A DNA stretch of 64,000 nt from contig CBDAPV010000002.1 of NCBI GenBank assembly GCA_965198715.1, positions 620,001 through 684,000 on the forward strand. The letters run 5' to 3'. Below, in pieces: positions 25,041-33,773 of the stretch. A model generated the notes under the pieces. That model made no database searches and was not told the DNA's origin. It saw only the letters and a list, made by a program, of their open reading frames with translations. Position numbers and translations under genes: made by a program. The first letter of the stretch is position 1, and each line of letters opens with the position of its first letter. Source of the DNA: RH-AL1 sp965198715. GTDB lineage: Bacteria > Pseudomonadota > Alphaproteobacteria > Rhizobiales > Beijerinckiaceae.

Positions 25041-26266
25041 CGCTGCTCGTCCCTTTCCACACGATGGACCCGCGGGGCGGTAAAGTCGGCGGTATCGAGA
25101 CCCACGTCCGGCTGATACTGGCGCGTTTCCCCGGACCGGTGCTCTTCGTCGGCCTCGACGAGATCGGCGACCTCGTCGCTGGCCGCGTCGTCGAGATCGA
25201 CTACGAGGGGCGGGTGCTGCGCTTCCTGCCGGTGGCGCGCGCTCAGGGCGCGAGCGTCAACCGCGTCGCTAGGCGCCTGACGCAATCGATCACGCTGCGC
25301 TTCCTGCTCGGCGCGCTGCGGCACCTGCCGGCCATCCGCCGTGCCGTGGGCGGCGCCCCCGCGTCCTGCGAGATCGAGCGCTTCGAATTCGCGATCCTGC
25401 CGCGGCTGCTGTCGCGCCCCTGCATTTTGATGGTGCACAACGAGGAGCGGCGCGATGCGGCAATGGACAGCCTGGTCAAGCGCTACTGGTGGCTGCACCG
25501 CACGAACGAGAGGGTGGCCCTGGAGCTCGCCGCGCGCGTCTTCGCTGTCAACCCGTCGATCGCGGCGCGGATCGCCGGCCTCTCCGGGCGGTTCGCGCGC
25601 AAGACGCAGTTGCTATCCGTCAGCGTCGACACGGCGCGCTTCACGCCGGCGCCGTTCCCCCGGGGCGACACCTTCCGGGTCTGCTTCGCCGGACGGCTCG
25701 ACGCCTTCAAGGATCCGCCGCTGATGCTGGCGAGCCTCGCCGAGGTGTCGCGCCGGCTCGCGCGGGCGCCGGTTGGGGGCTTCCGCAGCCTCGCCTTCGA
25801 CTACGTCGGCGCCTCCGACATTGCCGCCGTGCCGGGCTTCGCCGCGGTGGAGGCGATCACGATGCGTCACGGCCCGCAGCCCGCCGCGGCGGTGGCGGCG
25901 ATCATGCGCGGCGCGCACGCCGGCCTCATCACCTCGTTCTTCGAGGGCATGCCCTGCTACCTGCTCGAGATGCTGGCGAGCGGTCGCCCGATCGCTGCGG
26001 TGGAGCTTCCGCAATTTCGCGCGCTGCTGGGCCAAGGCGAGGGCGGCGGTGGGCGGCTGGTCGCGCGCGCGGCGACGCCTGAAGCATCCGCGTCGGCGAT
26101 GGCGGAGGCGCTGCTCGATCTCGCTGGCGCCGTCGACGCCCGCACCTGCGATCCGTCCGCGCTCGCCGCCCTCGTCAAATTGTACTCGGTCGAGGCGCAG
26201 ATGGGCCGGCTGTTCGCCGCCCATCAGGCCCTGGCTCAGCCAAGCGAATCGGCGAGCCGCGCGTAG
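25037..26266 (+). CDS. Glycosyltransferase, GT4-like
   Basis: A 409-residue GT-B fold glycosyltransferase. The N-terminal half has an acceptor-domain glycine motif (GGKVGGIETHVRLIL). The C-terminal half has FRVCFAGRLDAFKDPPLML and an ExxxE-like region (SFFEGMPCYLLEMLASGRPIAAVELP) typical of GT4. It starts with GTG overlapping the upstream stop codon. It presumably adds a sugar to the repeat unit made by this locus. The 3' end overlaps the convergent gene at 26236 by 31 nt, an arrangement that hinders simultaneous transcription of both. Confidence 0.88.
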   Translation: MTLLVPFHTMDPRGGKVGGIETHVRLILARFPGPVLFVGLDEIGDLVAGRVVEIDYEGRVLRFLPVARAQGASVNRVARRLTQSITLRFLLGALRHLPAIRRAVGGAPASCEIERFEFAILPRLLSRPCILMVHNEERRDAAMDSLVKRYWWLHRTNERVALELAARVFAVNPSIAARIAGLSGRFARKTQLLSVSVDTARFTPAPFPRGDTFRVCFAGRLDAFKDPPLMLASLAEVSRRLARAPVGGFRSLAFDYVGASDIAAVPGFAAVEAITMRHGPQPAAAVAAIMRGAHAGLITSFFEGMPCYLLEMLASGRPIAAVELPQFRALLGQGEGGGGRLVARAATPEASASAMAEALLDLAGAVDARTCDPSALAALVKLYSVEAQMGRLFAAHQALAQPSESASRA

Positions 26267-27282
26267 GCGTCGCGCACCCGTTCGAGCGCAAAGGTGTCGG
26301 CGCGGGCGCGACGCGGCGCCGGGTTGCCCGGGTAGGCGAGCGCAGCGGCGAGGGCCGCCCCCAGCGCCGCGATATCGCCGACCGGCACCACGCGCCCAAG
26401 GCCATCGAGCACCTCGGGCGGGCCGCCGCAGTCCGTCGCGACGACTGGCACGCCGTGCGCGAGAGCCTCGGCAACGGTGAGGCCGAAGCTCTCGCTCTGC
26501 GAGGTCACCGCGAGGCAGGCGGCGCGCCGGTACCAAGGCGCTGGGTCGGCGATGTGGCCGGGCAGGGCCGCGCGCGCTTCCAGGCCTAGGCGCGCGATCG
26601 TATCAGCGATGCGACCGCGCTCCGGCCCCTCGCCGAGGATTGCCAGCCGCGCGCTCGCCGGTGCCGCGGCGGCGAAGGCCTCGACGAGATCGGGGAAGCG
26701 CTTTACCGGATCGAGCCGGCCGATGGCCAGGACGAGCTGCGGCGTCTGCGGCGCCCAGCCGCCCGCGCCGGCGTCAGACGGCAGCGGATTGTGGATGCGC
26801 GTGAGCGCGGCGCGGCGCGCGCCCCAGGTCGCGACCATATCGTTCAGCAGCGCGTCGCTGACGCAGATCGTGCGCGCCGCCAGCCGCATCGTCAAAGGGC
26901 TCAGCCGGTAGGAGAGCTGCGCCAGGCGCTTGGGCTCGGCGGCGGCGAAACCGTGGATGCCGAGCACGCAATGCTCGCGCCGGCCGGCGAGGGATGCGGC
27001 AGCGAGGTGCTTGAGGTTCTGCGCGCCGAGCGCCGAGAACGAGGCCTGCGGACGCTCCCGCCGCAAGATCGCGGTGAGCCGGCGTGTGGCCGCGGCGTGC
27101 CCGGCGCCGAGGCGCACGTGCTGGAGGCCGTCGCGAGCCACGGCGGGCAACGGCCCGGGATGGTCGGCGGCGAAGATCACCCGGTCACCGGCTTCGGCGA
27201 AGGCCGACGCCAGCCGCGCGAAGACCAGCTCCGTCCCGCCGCCCGAGAAGGCGTGAGTGTAGAAGAGCAGGGTCCGCGCCAT
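26236..27282 (-). CDS. Glycosyltransferase, GT4 family
   Basis: A 348-residue GT4 enzyme. The N-terminus has the usual glycine loop (FYTHAFSGGGTELVFARLA). The C-terminal donor domain has VLAIGRLDPVKRFPDLVEAF, ARLAILGEGPERGRI and the EX7E region ESFGLTVAEALAHGVPVVATDCGGPPEVL. It runs toward the plus-strand glycosyltransferase and overlaps it by 31 nt. The GH15 gene upstream is on the same strand 21 nt away. It may serve the same polysaccharide or another glycan; the sugar specificity is unknown. Confidence 0.92.
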   Translation of the reverse strand: MARTLLFYTHAFSGGGTELVFARLASAFAEAGDRVIFAADHPGPLPAVARDGLQHVRLGAGHAAATRRLTAILRRERPQASFSALGAQNLKHLAAASLAGRREHCVLGIHGFAAAEPKRLAQLSYRLSPLTMRLAARTICVSDALLNDMVATWGARRAALTRIHNPLPSDAGAGGWAPQTPQLVLAIGRLDPVKRFPDLVEAFAAAAPASARLAILGEGPERGRIADTIARLGLEARAALPGHIADPAPWYRRAACLAVTSQSESFGLTVAEALAHGVPVVATDCGGPPEVLDGLGRVVPVGDIAALGAALAAALAYPGNPAPRRARADTFALERVRDAYARLADSLG

Positions 27283-27303
27283 CGCGCCGCGCCGACGCGA
27301 TCC

Positions 27304-29130
27304 TCAGCTCGTCAGCGGCGCCGCCTCTTTCGCCGCCGCCTGGTGGCCCGAGCGCTGCTCGGCCGGCGCGTCGGCGTGCTCGAGGTTGTAGGCGGAGTTG
27401 ACCAGCGCGATGTGGGAGAACGCCTGGGGGAAGTTGCCGATCAGGCGCTTGCGCTGGATGTCGTATTCCTCCGAGATCAGCCCGAGATCGCTGCGGATGG
27501 TCACCAGGCGCTCGAACATTTCGCGCGCGTCGTCCTTGCGCCCGATCAGCACCAGATTGTCGACGAACCAGAACGAGCAGGCGATGAAGGCGCCCTCGAC
27601 CCCCGTGAGGCCGTCGTCGTTGTCGTTGATGTAGCGCTTGACGAAGCCGTCTTGGAGCAGCACGCGCTCGACCGCCTCGACGGTGCCGCGGATGCGCTCG
27701 TCTTCGGGCGGCAGGAAGCCGCTCAGCGCGATCAGAAGCACCGAGGCGTCCATCTTCTCCGAGCCGTAGGCCTGGGTGAAGGCGCCCAGCTTCACGCTGT
27801 AGCCCTTCTCGCAGACGTCGCCGTGGATCTTGTCGCGGAGCCTGCGCCACTTTTCGACCGGGCCCTGCAGCCCCCAGGTCTCAACCGTCCTGATGGCACG
27901 GTCGAAGGCGACCCAGGCCATGACCTTCGAGTAGGTGAAGTGCTGCGGACCGCCGCGCACCTCCCAGATACCCTCGTCCTTCTCGCACCACACCGTCTCC
28001 AGGTGCTTCAGCAGCTCAATTTGTACGGTCCAATCCTGGTCGTCTGCCGTCAGGCCGCGCTTGCGGGCCTGGTAGAGCGCGTCGAGCAATTCGCCGTAGA
28101 TGTCGATCTGCAGCTGTCCCGCGGCGGCGTTGCCGATCCGCACGGGCCTGGAGTTCTCGTATCCGGCGAGCTGCGGCACCTCGTCTTCGGGGACGCGCTG
28201 CTCGCCGCCGATGCCGTACATGATCTGGATCTGTGAGGGGTCCCCGCCGATCGAGCGCAGCAGCCATTGCCGCCAACGCTTGGCCTCCTCGATGTAGCCG
28301 CCGTTCATCAGCGCCATCAAGGTGAAAGTGGCGTCGCGCAGCCAGCAGTAGCGGTAATCCCAATTGCGGCCGCCGCCGATCTCCTCGGGGAGCGACGTGG
28401 TCGGTGCGGCGACGATGGCGCCCGAGGGTTCGTAGATCAAGGCGCGCAGGACCAGCAGCGAGCGTTTGACCATCGCCTCGTAGCGGCCGCCAGCGCGGTA
28501 CTGTTTCGACCATTTGCGCATCAGGTCCTCGGTCTCGCCGAGCGTCTGAGTCGCGGACAGGTTCGGCGGCGGATCCTGGAACGGCAAGTGGTAGCCGAGC
28601 ACGAAGCTCTGCGTCTCGCCCGCGGCGGCGGAAAATCTGACCGTGTGGCGTCGACCGTCAGGCTCCAGCCTGAGATCGGTGTAGAGGATCATCGCGTCGG
28701 GGCCGACCACGGCGCGAATGGTGTCGTCCTTCTCGCGGCGCACCCAGGGAATGGCGATGCCGTAGTTTGGCCGGATGATGAGTTCGGCCTCGAACTCCAC
28801 CGTGCCGCGCAGCCCCTGCACGATGCGCATCAGGTAGCATTCCGGCCGCAGTGGCGGCATGAAGTCGATCACCACCGCCGTGCCGGTCTGCGTCTCGTAG
28901 CGCGTCTCCAAGATCAGCGTGTCCTCGCGATAGCTCCATGAGACCTTGGCCTCTGCATCGGCCGCCGCGAGGCGCCAGCGGCCGTTCTCCTCGTTGCCGA
29001 GAATGCGCGCGAACAGCGATGGCGAATCGAAGCGCGGCCAGCACAGCCAATCCACCGAACCGTCGCGACCGACGAGCGCCGCCGTCTGCCCGTCGCCGAT
29101 CATGGCGTAGTCTTCGATCCTCAGCGACAT
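27304..29130 (-). CDS. Glycoside hydrolase family 15 protein (glucoamylase/trehalase-like)
   Basis: A 608-residue cytoplasmic enzyme, without signal peptide, with an N-terminal beta-sandwich (MIGDGQTAALVGRDGSVDWL, typical of this branch) and a C-terminal (alpha/alpha)6 barrel beginning near GGGRNWDYRYCWLRDATFTL. The likely catalytic acid is in the NWDYRYCWLRDA region, and a second Glu is expected in the late barrel. Family members hydrolyse trehalose, maltose or alpha-glucans; the related archaeal and mycobacterial proteins act on trehalose. Its place beside the polysaccharide locus may be coincidental. A GT4 gene follows 21 nt downstream. Confidence 0.88.
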   Translation of the reverse strand: MSLRIEDYAMIGDGQTAALVGRDGSVDWLCWPRFDSPSLFARILGNEENGRWRLAAADAEAKVSWSYREDTLILETRYETQTGTAVVIDFMPPLRPECYLMRIVQGLRGTVEFEAELIIRPNYGIAIPWVRREKDDTIRAVVGPDAMILYTDLRLEPDGRRHTVRFSAAAGETQSFVLGYHLPFQDPPPNLSATQTLGETEDLMRKWSKQYRAGGRYEAMVKRSLLVLRALIYEPSGAIVAAPTTSLPEEIGGGRNWDYRYCWLRDATFTLMALMNGGYIEEAKRWRQWLLRSIGGDPSQIQIMYGIGGEQRVPEDEVPQLAGYENSRPVRIGNAAAGQLQIDIYGELLDALYQARKRGLTADDQDWTVQIELLKHLETVWCEKDEGIWEVRGGPQHFTYSKVMAWVAFDRAIRTVETWGLQGPVEKWRRLRDKIHGDVCEKGYSVKLGAFTQAYGSEKMDASVLLIALSGFLPPEDERIRGTVEAVERVLLQDGFVKRYINDNDDGLTGVEGAFIACSFWFVDNLVLIGRKDDAREMFERLVTIRSDLGLISEEYDIQRKRLIGNFPQAFSHIALVNSAYNLEHADAPAEQRSGHQAAAKEAAPLTS

Positions 29131-29251
29131 TCGATCCTCAGCAACATGGATGGCTTCTTTCCGACGACCCCGCTCGGCGCGCTCCGGGCGGCGGAACGTC
29201 GCGATCGAGCAAGCGTTTCAGTTGTTCACAGGTTAAGTGCAGGAGGGCGCG

Positions 29252-29491
29252 GTGCGTTTCATATCCGGCGTGATCATCGGCATCGCGCTGACCTTCGGGA
29301 CCGCCTACGTCGTCGATTCCATGCACAGCGCCCCCGGCCCTGACGGCAGGGAAGCCCGGCGCATGGTCAACTGGGACGTCGTCGGCGACGACATGCGCGG
29401 CCTGTCGACCGACGTGCAGGACCTGTGGGCGCGGCTCGCTGGCGGCGCCAAGCAGCTCGACAGGAACGTGGAGAAGCCGAGCAGCGGTTGA
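29252..29491 (+). CDS. Small membrane protein, unknown
   Basis: A 79-residue protein starting at a GTG that has AGGAGG five bases upstream. An N-terminal hydrophobic segment (FISGVIIGIALTFGTAYVV) should cross the membrane once or act as a signal anchor. The rest is polar, with NWDVVGDDMRGLSTDVQDLWARLA probably helical. I do not recognise a family beyond this. It is divergent from the GH15 gene and is followed by another small exported-protein gene. Confidence 0.75.
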   Translation: MRFISGVIIGIALTFGTAYVVDSMHSAPGPDGREARRMVNWDVVGDDMRGLSTDVQDLWARLAGGAKQLDRNVEKPSSG

Positions 29492-29553
29492 TCTCTGCGT
29501 AGGGCTGGCGCCGTTTCCCCGTTCATAGTGCAAGTCGATGGGGAGTGGCTGAT

Positions 29554-29829
29554 ATGTTCAAGTACCTGGTCGCAGGTCTCGCGCTTTCGCTGGCTGGTAG
29601 CTGTGCGGCATCGGCCGCGAGCTTCGAGGTGTCGCCGGACGCACAAGCTCATGTCATCCTGGTGTCCGGCGGATGCGGTCTCGCCTTTCATCGCAATCCG
29701 TTCGGAGCCTGCGTTCCCAATCGCGCCTTTTACGTCGGCGGTCCCGCGGTACGACTCCCGCCACCGTGTCCGCGCTTCTACCACCGCGATCCCGATCCGG
29801 CCCGGCCGCTCTGCTATCCGAACTTGTGA
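29554..29829 (+). CDS. Small secreted cysteine-rich protein (GCG-x-HRN-x-C type)
   Basis: A 91-residue protein with a signal peptide (LVAGLALSLAGSCAASA) and a mature part carrying GGCGLAFHRNPFGACVPN, a motif resembling small secreted proteins of Hyphomicrobiales with GCGxGxHRxxxGxCxPN. Further cysteines (PPCPRF, PLCYPN) could pair. Start at the ATG 29554 with GGGGAG upstream; a GTG at 29545 is possible. The function of such proteins is unknown. It converges on priA. Confidence 0.75.
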   Translation: MFKYLVAGLALSLAGSCAASAASFEVSPDAQAHVILVSGGCGLAFHRNPFGACVPNRAFYVGGPAVRLPPPCPRFYHRDPDPARPLCYPNL

Positions 29830-29868
29830 CGTCCTGAGGCTCTGGTCTGAACCGCCGAGTTCCAGGTG

Positions 29869-32109
29869 CTACAAAAAACTCTGCGGGTCGACGTCGTAGC
29901 CGACCTTGATACCGCCGCGCGGCGGCGGCGCCTGCTCGGCCAGCGCGCGCAGGAAGCCCTGCATGTCGGCGGTGCGCGGCGCCTTCACCAGCAGGCGGAA
30001 GCGGTGGCGGCCGGCCAGAAGGGCGATCGGCGCCTCGGCCGGCCCGAGCAGCACGAGGTCGTCCTTGGCCGGCAGGCCGCCAGCCGGGGCCAGCGACCAG
30101 CGTTCCGCCGGTGCCATGTGGAAGGCGGCGTGCGCCAGGGCGCGGGCGTAGGCCTGCGCGGCGTTGTGGTCGGGGCCGGAGACGACGATCGCGGCGAGGC
30201 GGCCGAAGGGCGGCAGGCCGGCGCGCGCGCGCTGCCGCGTCTCCTCGGCGTAGAAGCGCTCGGCGTCCCCCGAGACCAGCGCGCGCATGACAGGATGGTC
30301 GGGCTGCCAGGTCTGCAGGATGGCCCGGCCCGGCTTCTCGAATCGCCCGGCGCGTCCCGTGACCTGCTGCAGCAGCTGGAAGGTGCGCTCGGCGGCGCGC
30401 GGGTCGCTCGTCGCCAGGCCGAGATCGGCGTCGACCACGCCCACCAGTGTCAGCAGCGGAAAATTGTGGCCCTTGGCGACGAGCTGCGTGCCCACGACGA
30501 TGTCGCAGCGCCCCTCCGCCACCGCGGTGAACTCGTCGCGCAGCGCGTCGCCGGCGCCGAGGAAGTCGGACGACAGCACCAGCGTGCGCGCATCGGGGAA
30601 GCGCGCGCCGACCTCTTCGGCGAGCCGCTCGATGCCGGGGCCGCAGGGGATCAGCGCGTGCGTCGCCTCGCAGACCGGACATTCCTCCGGCCGCCGCTCG
30701 GCGTGGCCGCAATGGTGGCAGACGAGCTGGTGGCGGAAGCGATGCTCGACCAGCCAGGAGGAGCAGTTCGGGCACTGGAAGCGGTGCCCGCAGGCGCGGC
30801 ACAGCGTGAGCGGCGCGTAGCCCCGGCGGTTGAGGAACAGCAGCGCCTGCTCGCCGCGGCCCACGGTCTCGCGGATGGCGTGCTCGAGGCCCGGCGCGAT
30901 CCAGTGGCCGCGCGCCGGCGGGTCGCGCTTGAGGTCGAGCGCGGCCAGCAGGGGCAGGGCGCGCTCTCCGTAGCGCCCGGGTAGCACGAGGTGGGCGTAG
31001 CGGCCGTTGCGGGCGTTGGTCTGCGTCTCGATGGAGGGCGTCGCCGAGGCCAGCACCACCGGCGCCCCCTCGATGCGGCCGCGCACCACCGCCATGTCGC
31101 GGGCGTGGTAGGGCACGCCGTCCTCCTGCTTGTAGGCGGACTCGTGCTCCTCGTCGACGATCACCACGCCGAGGTCGCGGAACGGCAGGAACAGCGCCGA
31201 GCGCGCGCCGATCACCACCTGAGCCTCGCCGCGCGCCAAGGCGTGCCAGACGAGGTGGCGCCGCCGCGCACCCATCGAGGAGTGCCATTCCGCCGGTCGG
31301 GCGCCGAACCGCGCCGCAAAACGTTCGAGGAAGGTGGCGGTGAGCGCGATCTCGGGCAGCAGCACCAGCGCTTGCCGGCCGGCCCGGATCGCGGCGGCGA
31401 CCGCTTCGAAATAAACCTCCGTCTTGCCCGAGCCGGTGACGCCTTCGAGCAGGATCACGCCTGAGCGGCGGGCCTCGACCGCCTCGACGAGGGCGGCGGC
31501 GGCCTCGGCCTGGCGCGGCGACAGCTGCGGTCGGGCATGATCGGCATCGGCCGGCGCCACCGCCGGCTCGGGCGGGATCTCGGCCATCGCCAGCGCGCCG
31601 TCGGCCAGCAGCGCGTTGACCACCGCCACCGTGCAGCCGGCGGAGGTGGCGAGCGCGGTCTTGCCGAGCAGCGGCTCGGCGGCCACCGCCGCCATGACGC
31701 GGAGGCGGGCGGGGGTGGGCTTGGCCGGTGCCGTGCCGGTCGCGACCACGCCCGAGCGCGGCGCTGCCGGTTCGCCGACGAAGGGCGCGCGCAGCGCCAT
31801 GCGCAGCACGGTGCCGCGCGGGCTCACCGTCCAGCGCGCCACCCAATCGATGAAGTCGCGCAGGCTCTTGGAGAGCGGCGGCAGGTCGACGCGCGCGGCG
31901 ACCGGCTTCAGCCTGGGCCTGTCGCCGGATAAAGGCCCGACGGTCCAAACCACGCCGATGGTTGTGCGCGGCCCCAACGGCACCTCGACCACGTCGCCCG
32001 GCTGCAGCGCGAGGTCGCTGGCGAGATAGGTGTAGGCCTGGTCCACCGCGACGGGGATCAGCACCTCGGCGACGAGGGTCGCGTCGGCGAGGGAGAGGGC
32101 GGCGGTCAT
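29869..32109 (-). CDS. priA: Primosomal replication-restart helicase PriA
   Basis: A 746-residue DNA helicase that reloads the replisome at stalled forks. An N-terminal 3'-DNA-binding domain is followed by helicase motifs GVTGSGKTEVYFEAV (Walker A) and VIVDEEHESAYKQED (DEEH box). A zinc module with paired cysteines follows (CRACGHRFQCPNCSSW, CHHCG, CPVCE), then motifs V-VI (VVGTQLVAKGHNFPLLTLVGV, QLLQQVTGRAGR). Length is usual. It is separated from the histidine cluster by the IS630 element and the AT-rich patch. Confidence 0.97.
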   Translation of the reverse strand: MTAALSLADATLVAEVLIPVAVDQAYTYLASDLALQPGDVVEVPLGPRTTIGVVWTVGPLSGDRPRLKPVAARVDLPPLSKSLRDFIDWVARWTVSPRGTVLRMALRAPFVGEPAAPRSGVVATGTAPAKPTPARLRVMAAVAAEPLLGKTALATSAGCTVAVVNALLADGALAMAEIPPEPAVAPADADHARPQLSPRQAEAAAALVEAVEARRSGVILLEGVTGSGKTEVYFEAVAAAIRAGRQALVLLPEIALTATFLERFAARFGARPAEWHSSMGARRRHLVWHALARGEAQVVIGARSALFLPFRDLGVVIVDEEHESAYKQEDGVPYHARDMAVVRGRIEGAPVVLASATPSIETQTNARNGRYAHLVLPGRYGERALPLLAALDLKRDPPARGHWIAPGLEHAIRETVGRGEQALLFLNRRGYAPLTLCRACGHRFQCPNCSSWLVEHRFRHQLVCHHCGHAERRPEECPVCEATHALIPCGPGIERLAEEVGARFPDARTLVLSSDFLGAGDALRDEFTAVAEGRCDIVVGTQLVAKGHNFPLLTLVGVVDADLGLATSDPRAAERTFQLLQQVTGRAGRFEKPGRAILQTWQPDHPVMRALVSGDAERFYAEETRQRARAGLPPFGRLAAIVVSGPDHNAAQAYARALAHAAFHMAPAERWSLAPAGGLPAKDDLVLLGPAEAPIALLAGRHRFRLLVKAPRTADMQGFLRALAEQAPPPRGGIKVGYDVDPQSFL

Positions 32110-32176
32110 CGGCCAAGCTATAGCACGCTACGGGTGCCGGAGACCGTCCTTCACGTCTTCCACCTCGAAGCAGCTA

Positions 32177-33225
32177 GAGCAGTTTCCTCGCCGGTTGACT
32201 CGTGAGGGGTAGCGCACGGCGCCGCGTTGTGATTCAGGGCTGGTCTGGCGAGGAGGCCAGGCCCGATGCCCCGATCGCTGCACTACGACCTTCGCTCCCG
32301 CGTCCTCTTGGCTGTCGAGGAGGGCTTGTCCTGCCGCGAGGCTGCGGCGCGCTTCGGCGTCAGTGCGTCGAGCGCGATCCGCTGGGCCGCTCTTAGGCGC
32401 GCTGGCGGCGATGGCCGGGCCAAGCCGCAGGGCGGGGATCGCCTGTCGCGCCGTACCGAGGCTCACGCCGGCCTCATCGCGGCGGCACTGGCCGACGTGC
32501 CCGACATCACGCTGGTGGAGCTGAAGGCGCGCCTGGCTGGCGAGGGCGCCTTCGTCAGCGTCACAGCGCTTTGGCGCTACTTTCGCCGCCACGCCATCAC
32601 GCGTAAAAAAAGACCGCGCACGCCACCGAGCAGGACCGTCCCGACGTCCGCCAGGCGCGGCAGGAGTGGTTCGAGGGCCAGCTCGATCTCGATCCCGACC
32701 GGCTGATCTTCATCGACGAGACCGGCACCTCGACCAAGATGGCCCGCACGCACGGACGCGCCCCGCGTGGCGAGCGGCTGAGGATGGGCGTGCCGCACGG
32801 CCACTGGAAGACGACGACGCTGGTGGCCGGCCTGAGCCTGCGCGGCATCGTGGCGCCGTTCGTGCTCGACGGCGCCGTCGACCGGCCCTGCTTCGAGGCC
32901 TACATCGAGCATGTGCTCGTTCCCGAACTGCGACCCGGCGACATCGTCATCATGGACAATCTGCCGGCCCACAAGGGGACGCGGGTTGAAGCCCTGATTG
33001 CAGCGGCGGGCGCCAGACTGCGCCTGCTGCCGCCCTACAGCCCCGACTTCAACCCCATCGAGAACGCCTTCGCCAAGCTCAAAGCCTTGCTGCGCAAGGC
33101 CGCCGAGCGGTCCAAGGACGCGCTCTGGGCCGCCATCGGCCGCCTCGTCGACCAGATCACGCCAGCCGAATGCGCCAACATGTTCACCGCAGCAGGCTAC
33201 GATGCTACCTGAAAGGAATCTGCTC
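32177..33225 (+). mobile_element. IS630-family insertion sequence (about 1.05 kb)
   Basis: Bounded by TA dinucleotides (32175-32176 and 33226-33227), the expected IS630 target duplication. The ends are imperfect inverted repeats: GAGCAGTTTCC at the left and, read inward from the right, GAGCAGATTCC. Between them lies a transposase in two overlapping frames with a D-D34E catalytic triad. The element looks intact and may be mobile if the frameshift works. It lies between priA and an AT-rich patch next to hisA. Confidence 0.92.
32266..33212 (+). CDS. IS630-family DDE transposase, read through a -1 frameshift
   Basis: The first frame (32266-32706) encodes the helix-turn-helix DNA-binding part (LSCREAAARFGVSASSAIRW). 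At a run of seven A residues (32605-32611) translation must slip back one base to continue as KTAHATEQDRPDVRQARQ. It then passes through RLIFIDETGTSTKMART (first Asp), IVIMDNLPAHKG (second Asp) and PYSPDFNPIENAF (Glu), ending at 33212. The spacing between second Asp and Glu is 34 residues, as in the family. Frameshifting at A-runs is known for IS630 elements, so this is probably programmed rather than a decay mutation. Confidence 0.9.
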
Positions 33226-33240
33226 TAGGATCGAAAACGC

Positions 33241-33351
33241 ATGATAAGCGTCTGCCCAAAATGCGGCTTGACCATAGTCGATGAATGCACGAATTTCGTC
33301 GAGGAAATTCTCAGCTCACGAAACGTCGAGCGTAAAAGGGCGTTTGATTGA
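33241..33351 (+). CDS. 36-residue CxxC microprotein or truncated zinc-ribbon gene
   Basis: A short frame starting at an ATG 14 nt after the TA flank of the IS630 element, with AGGA partly made by the flank as possible ribosome site. The product begins MISVCPKCGLTIVDEC, a zinc-ribbon-like CxxC with a third Cys. Its stop codon overlaps the TTG start of the next gene (TTGA), which suggests coupling. It may be the surviving 3' part of a longer gene cut by the IS. Base composition is AT-richer than the neighbourhood. Confidence 0.45.
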   Translation: MISVCPKCGLTIVDECTNFVEEILSSRNVERKRAFD

Positions 33352-33773
33352 GCGAAATCACTAAAGCGGCTGCTGCCGTCACAATACTTGCAATCGTGCT
33401 TACACCGATTGTGATAATTATTGTAATCCTTGCGTGGCCGCCGAAGCGAAAGAAAATTGTCAAGGTCTTGCGTTGGCTGGCAGGAGCGACAATTGTATTT
33501 TGGTGGATTTCTATTTTTATGATCGGATATGAAGCCAGACCTCACAATTTCAAGTTCGAAATATGGATTTGGGGTGGAACGATTATAGATCCGCTGGTCG
33601 TATTCATATCGGTACGAACCCTGCTTATGTTCAAAGATATTTTGCCTCAAAGTAGAGAATATAATGCGCTCTTAGGTGGCTTATCCGGAATCATCCTCCT
33701 CATTTTGATGGGCGTTGTTTTCGGCTTGGGTCTCTTTGCCGGCGGCAATCTCGCTCAGCTGCACAGCTCATGA
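33348..33773 (+). CDS. AT-rich-coded membrane protein, unknown
   Basis: A 141-residue protein with three or four membrane helices (TILAIVLTPIVIIIVILAW; WLAGATIVFWWISIFMIGY; GLSGIILLILMGVVFGLGLF). I do not recognise a family. It starts at a TTG that overlaps the preceding microprotein frame, and its end overlaps the hisA stop region by 6 nt in convergent orientation. Two 60-base lines inside it have about 37 and 43 per cent G+C by my count, far below the surrounding genes. This indicates recent acquisition, probably together with the adjacent IS element or by a related event. Confidence 0.6.
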   Translation: MSEITKAAAAVTILAIVLTPIVIIIVILAWPPKRKKIVKVLRWLAGATIVFWWISIFMIGYEARPHNFKFEIWIWGGTIIDPLVVFISVRTLLMFKDILPQSREYNALLGGLSGIILLILMGVVFGLGLFAGGNLAQLHSS

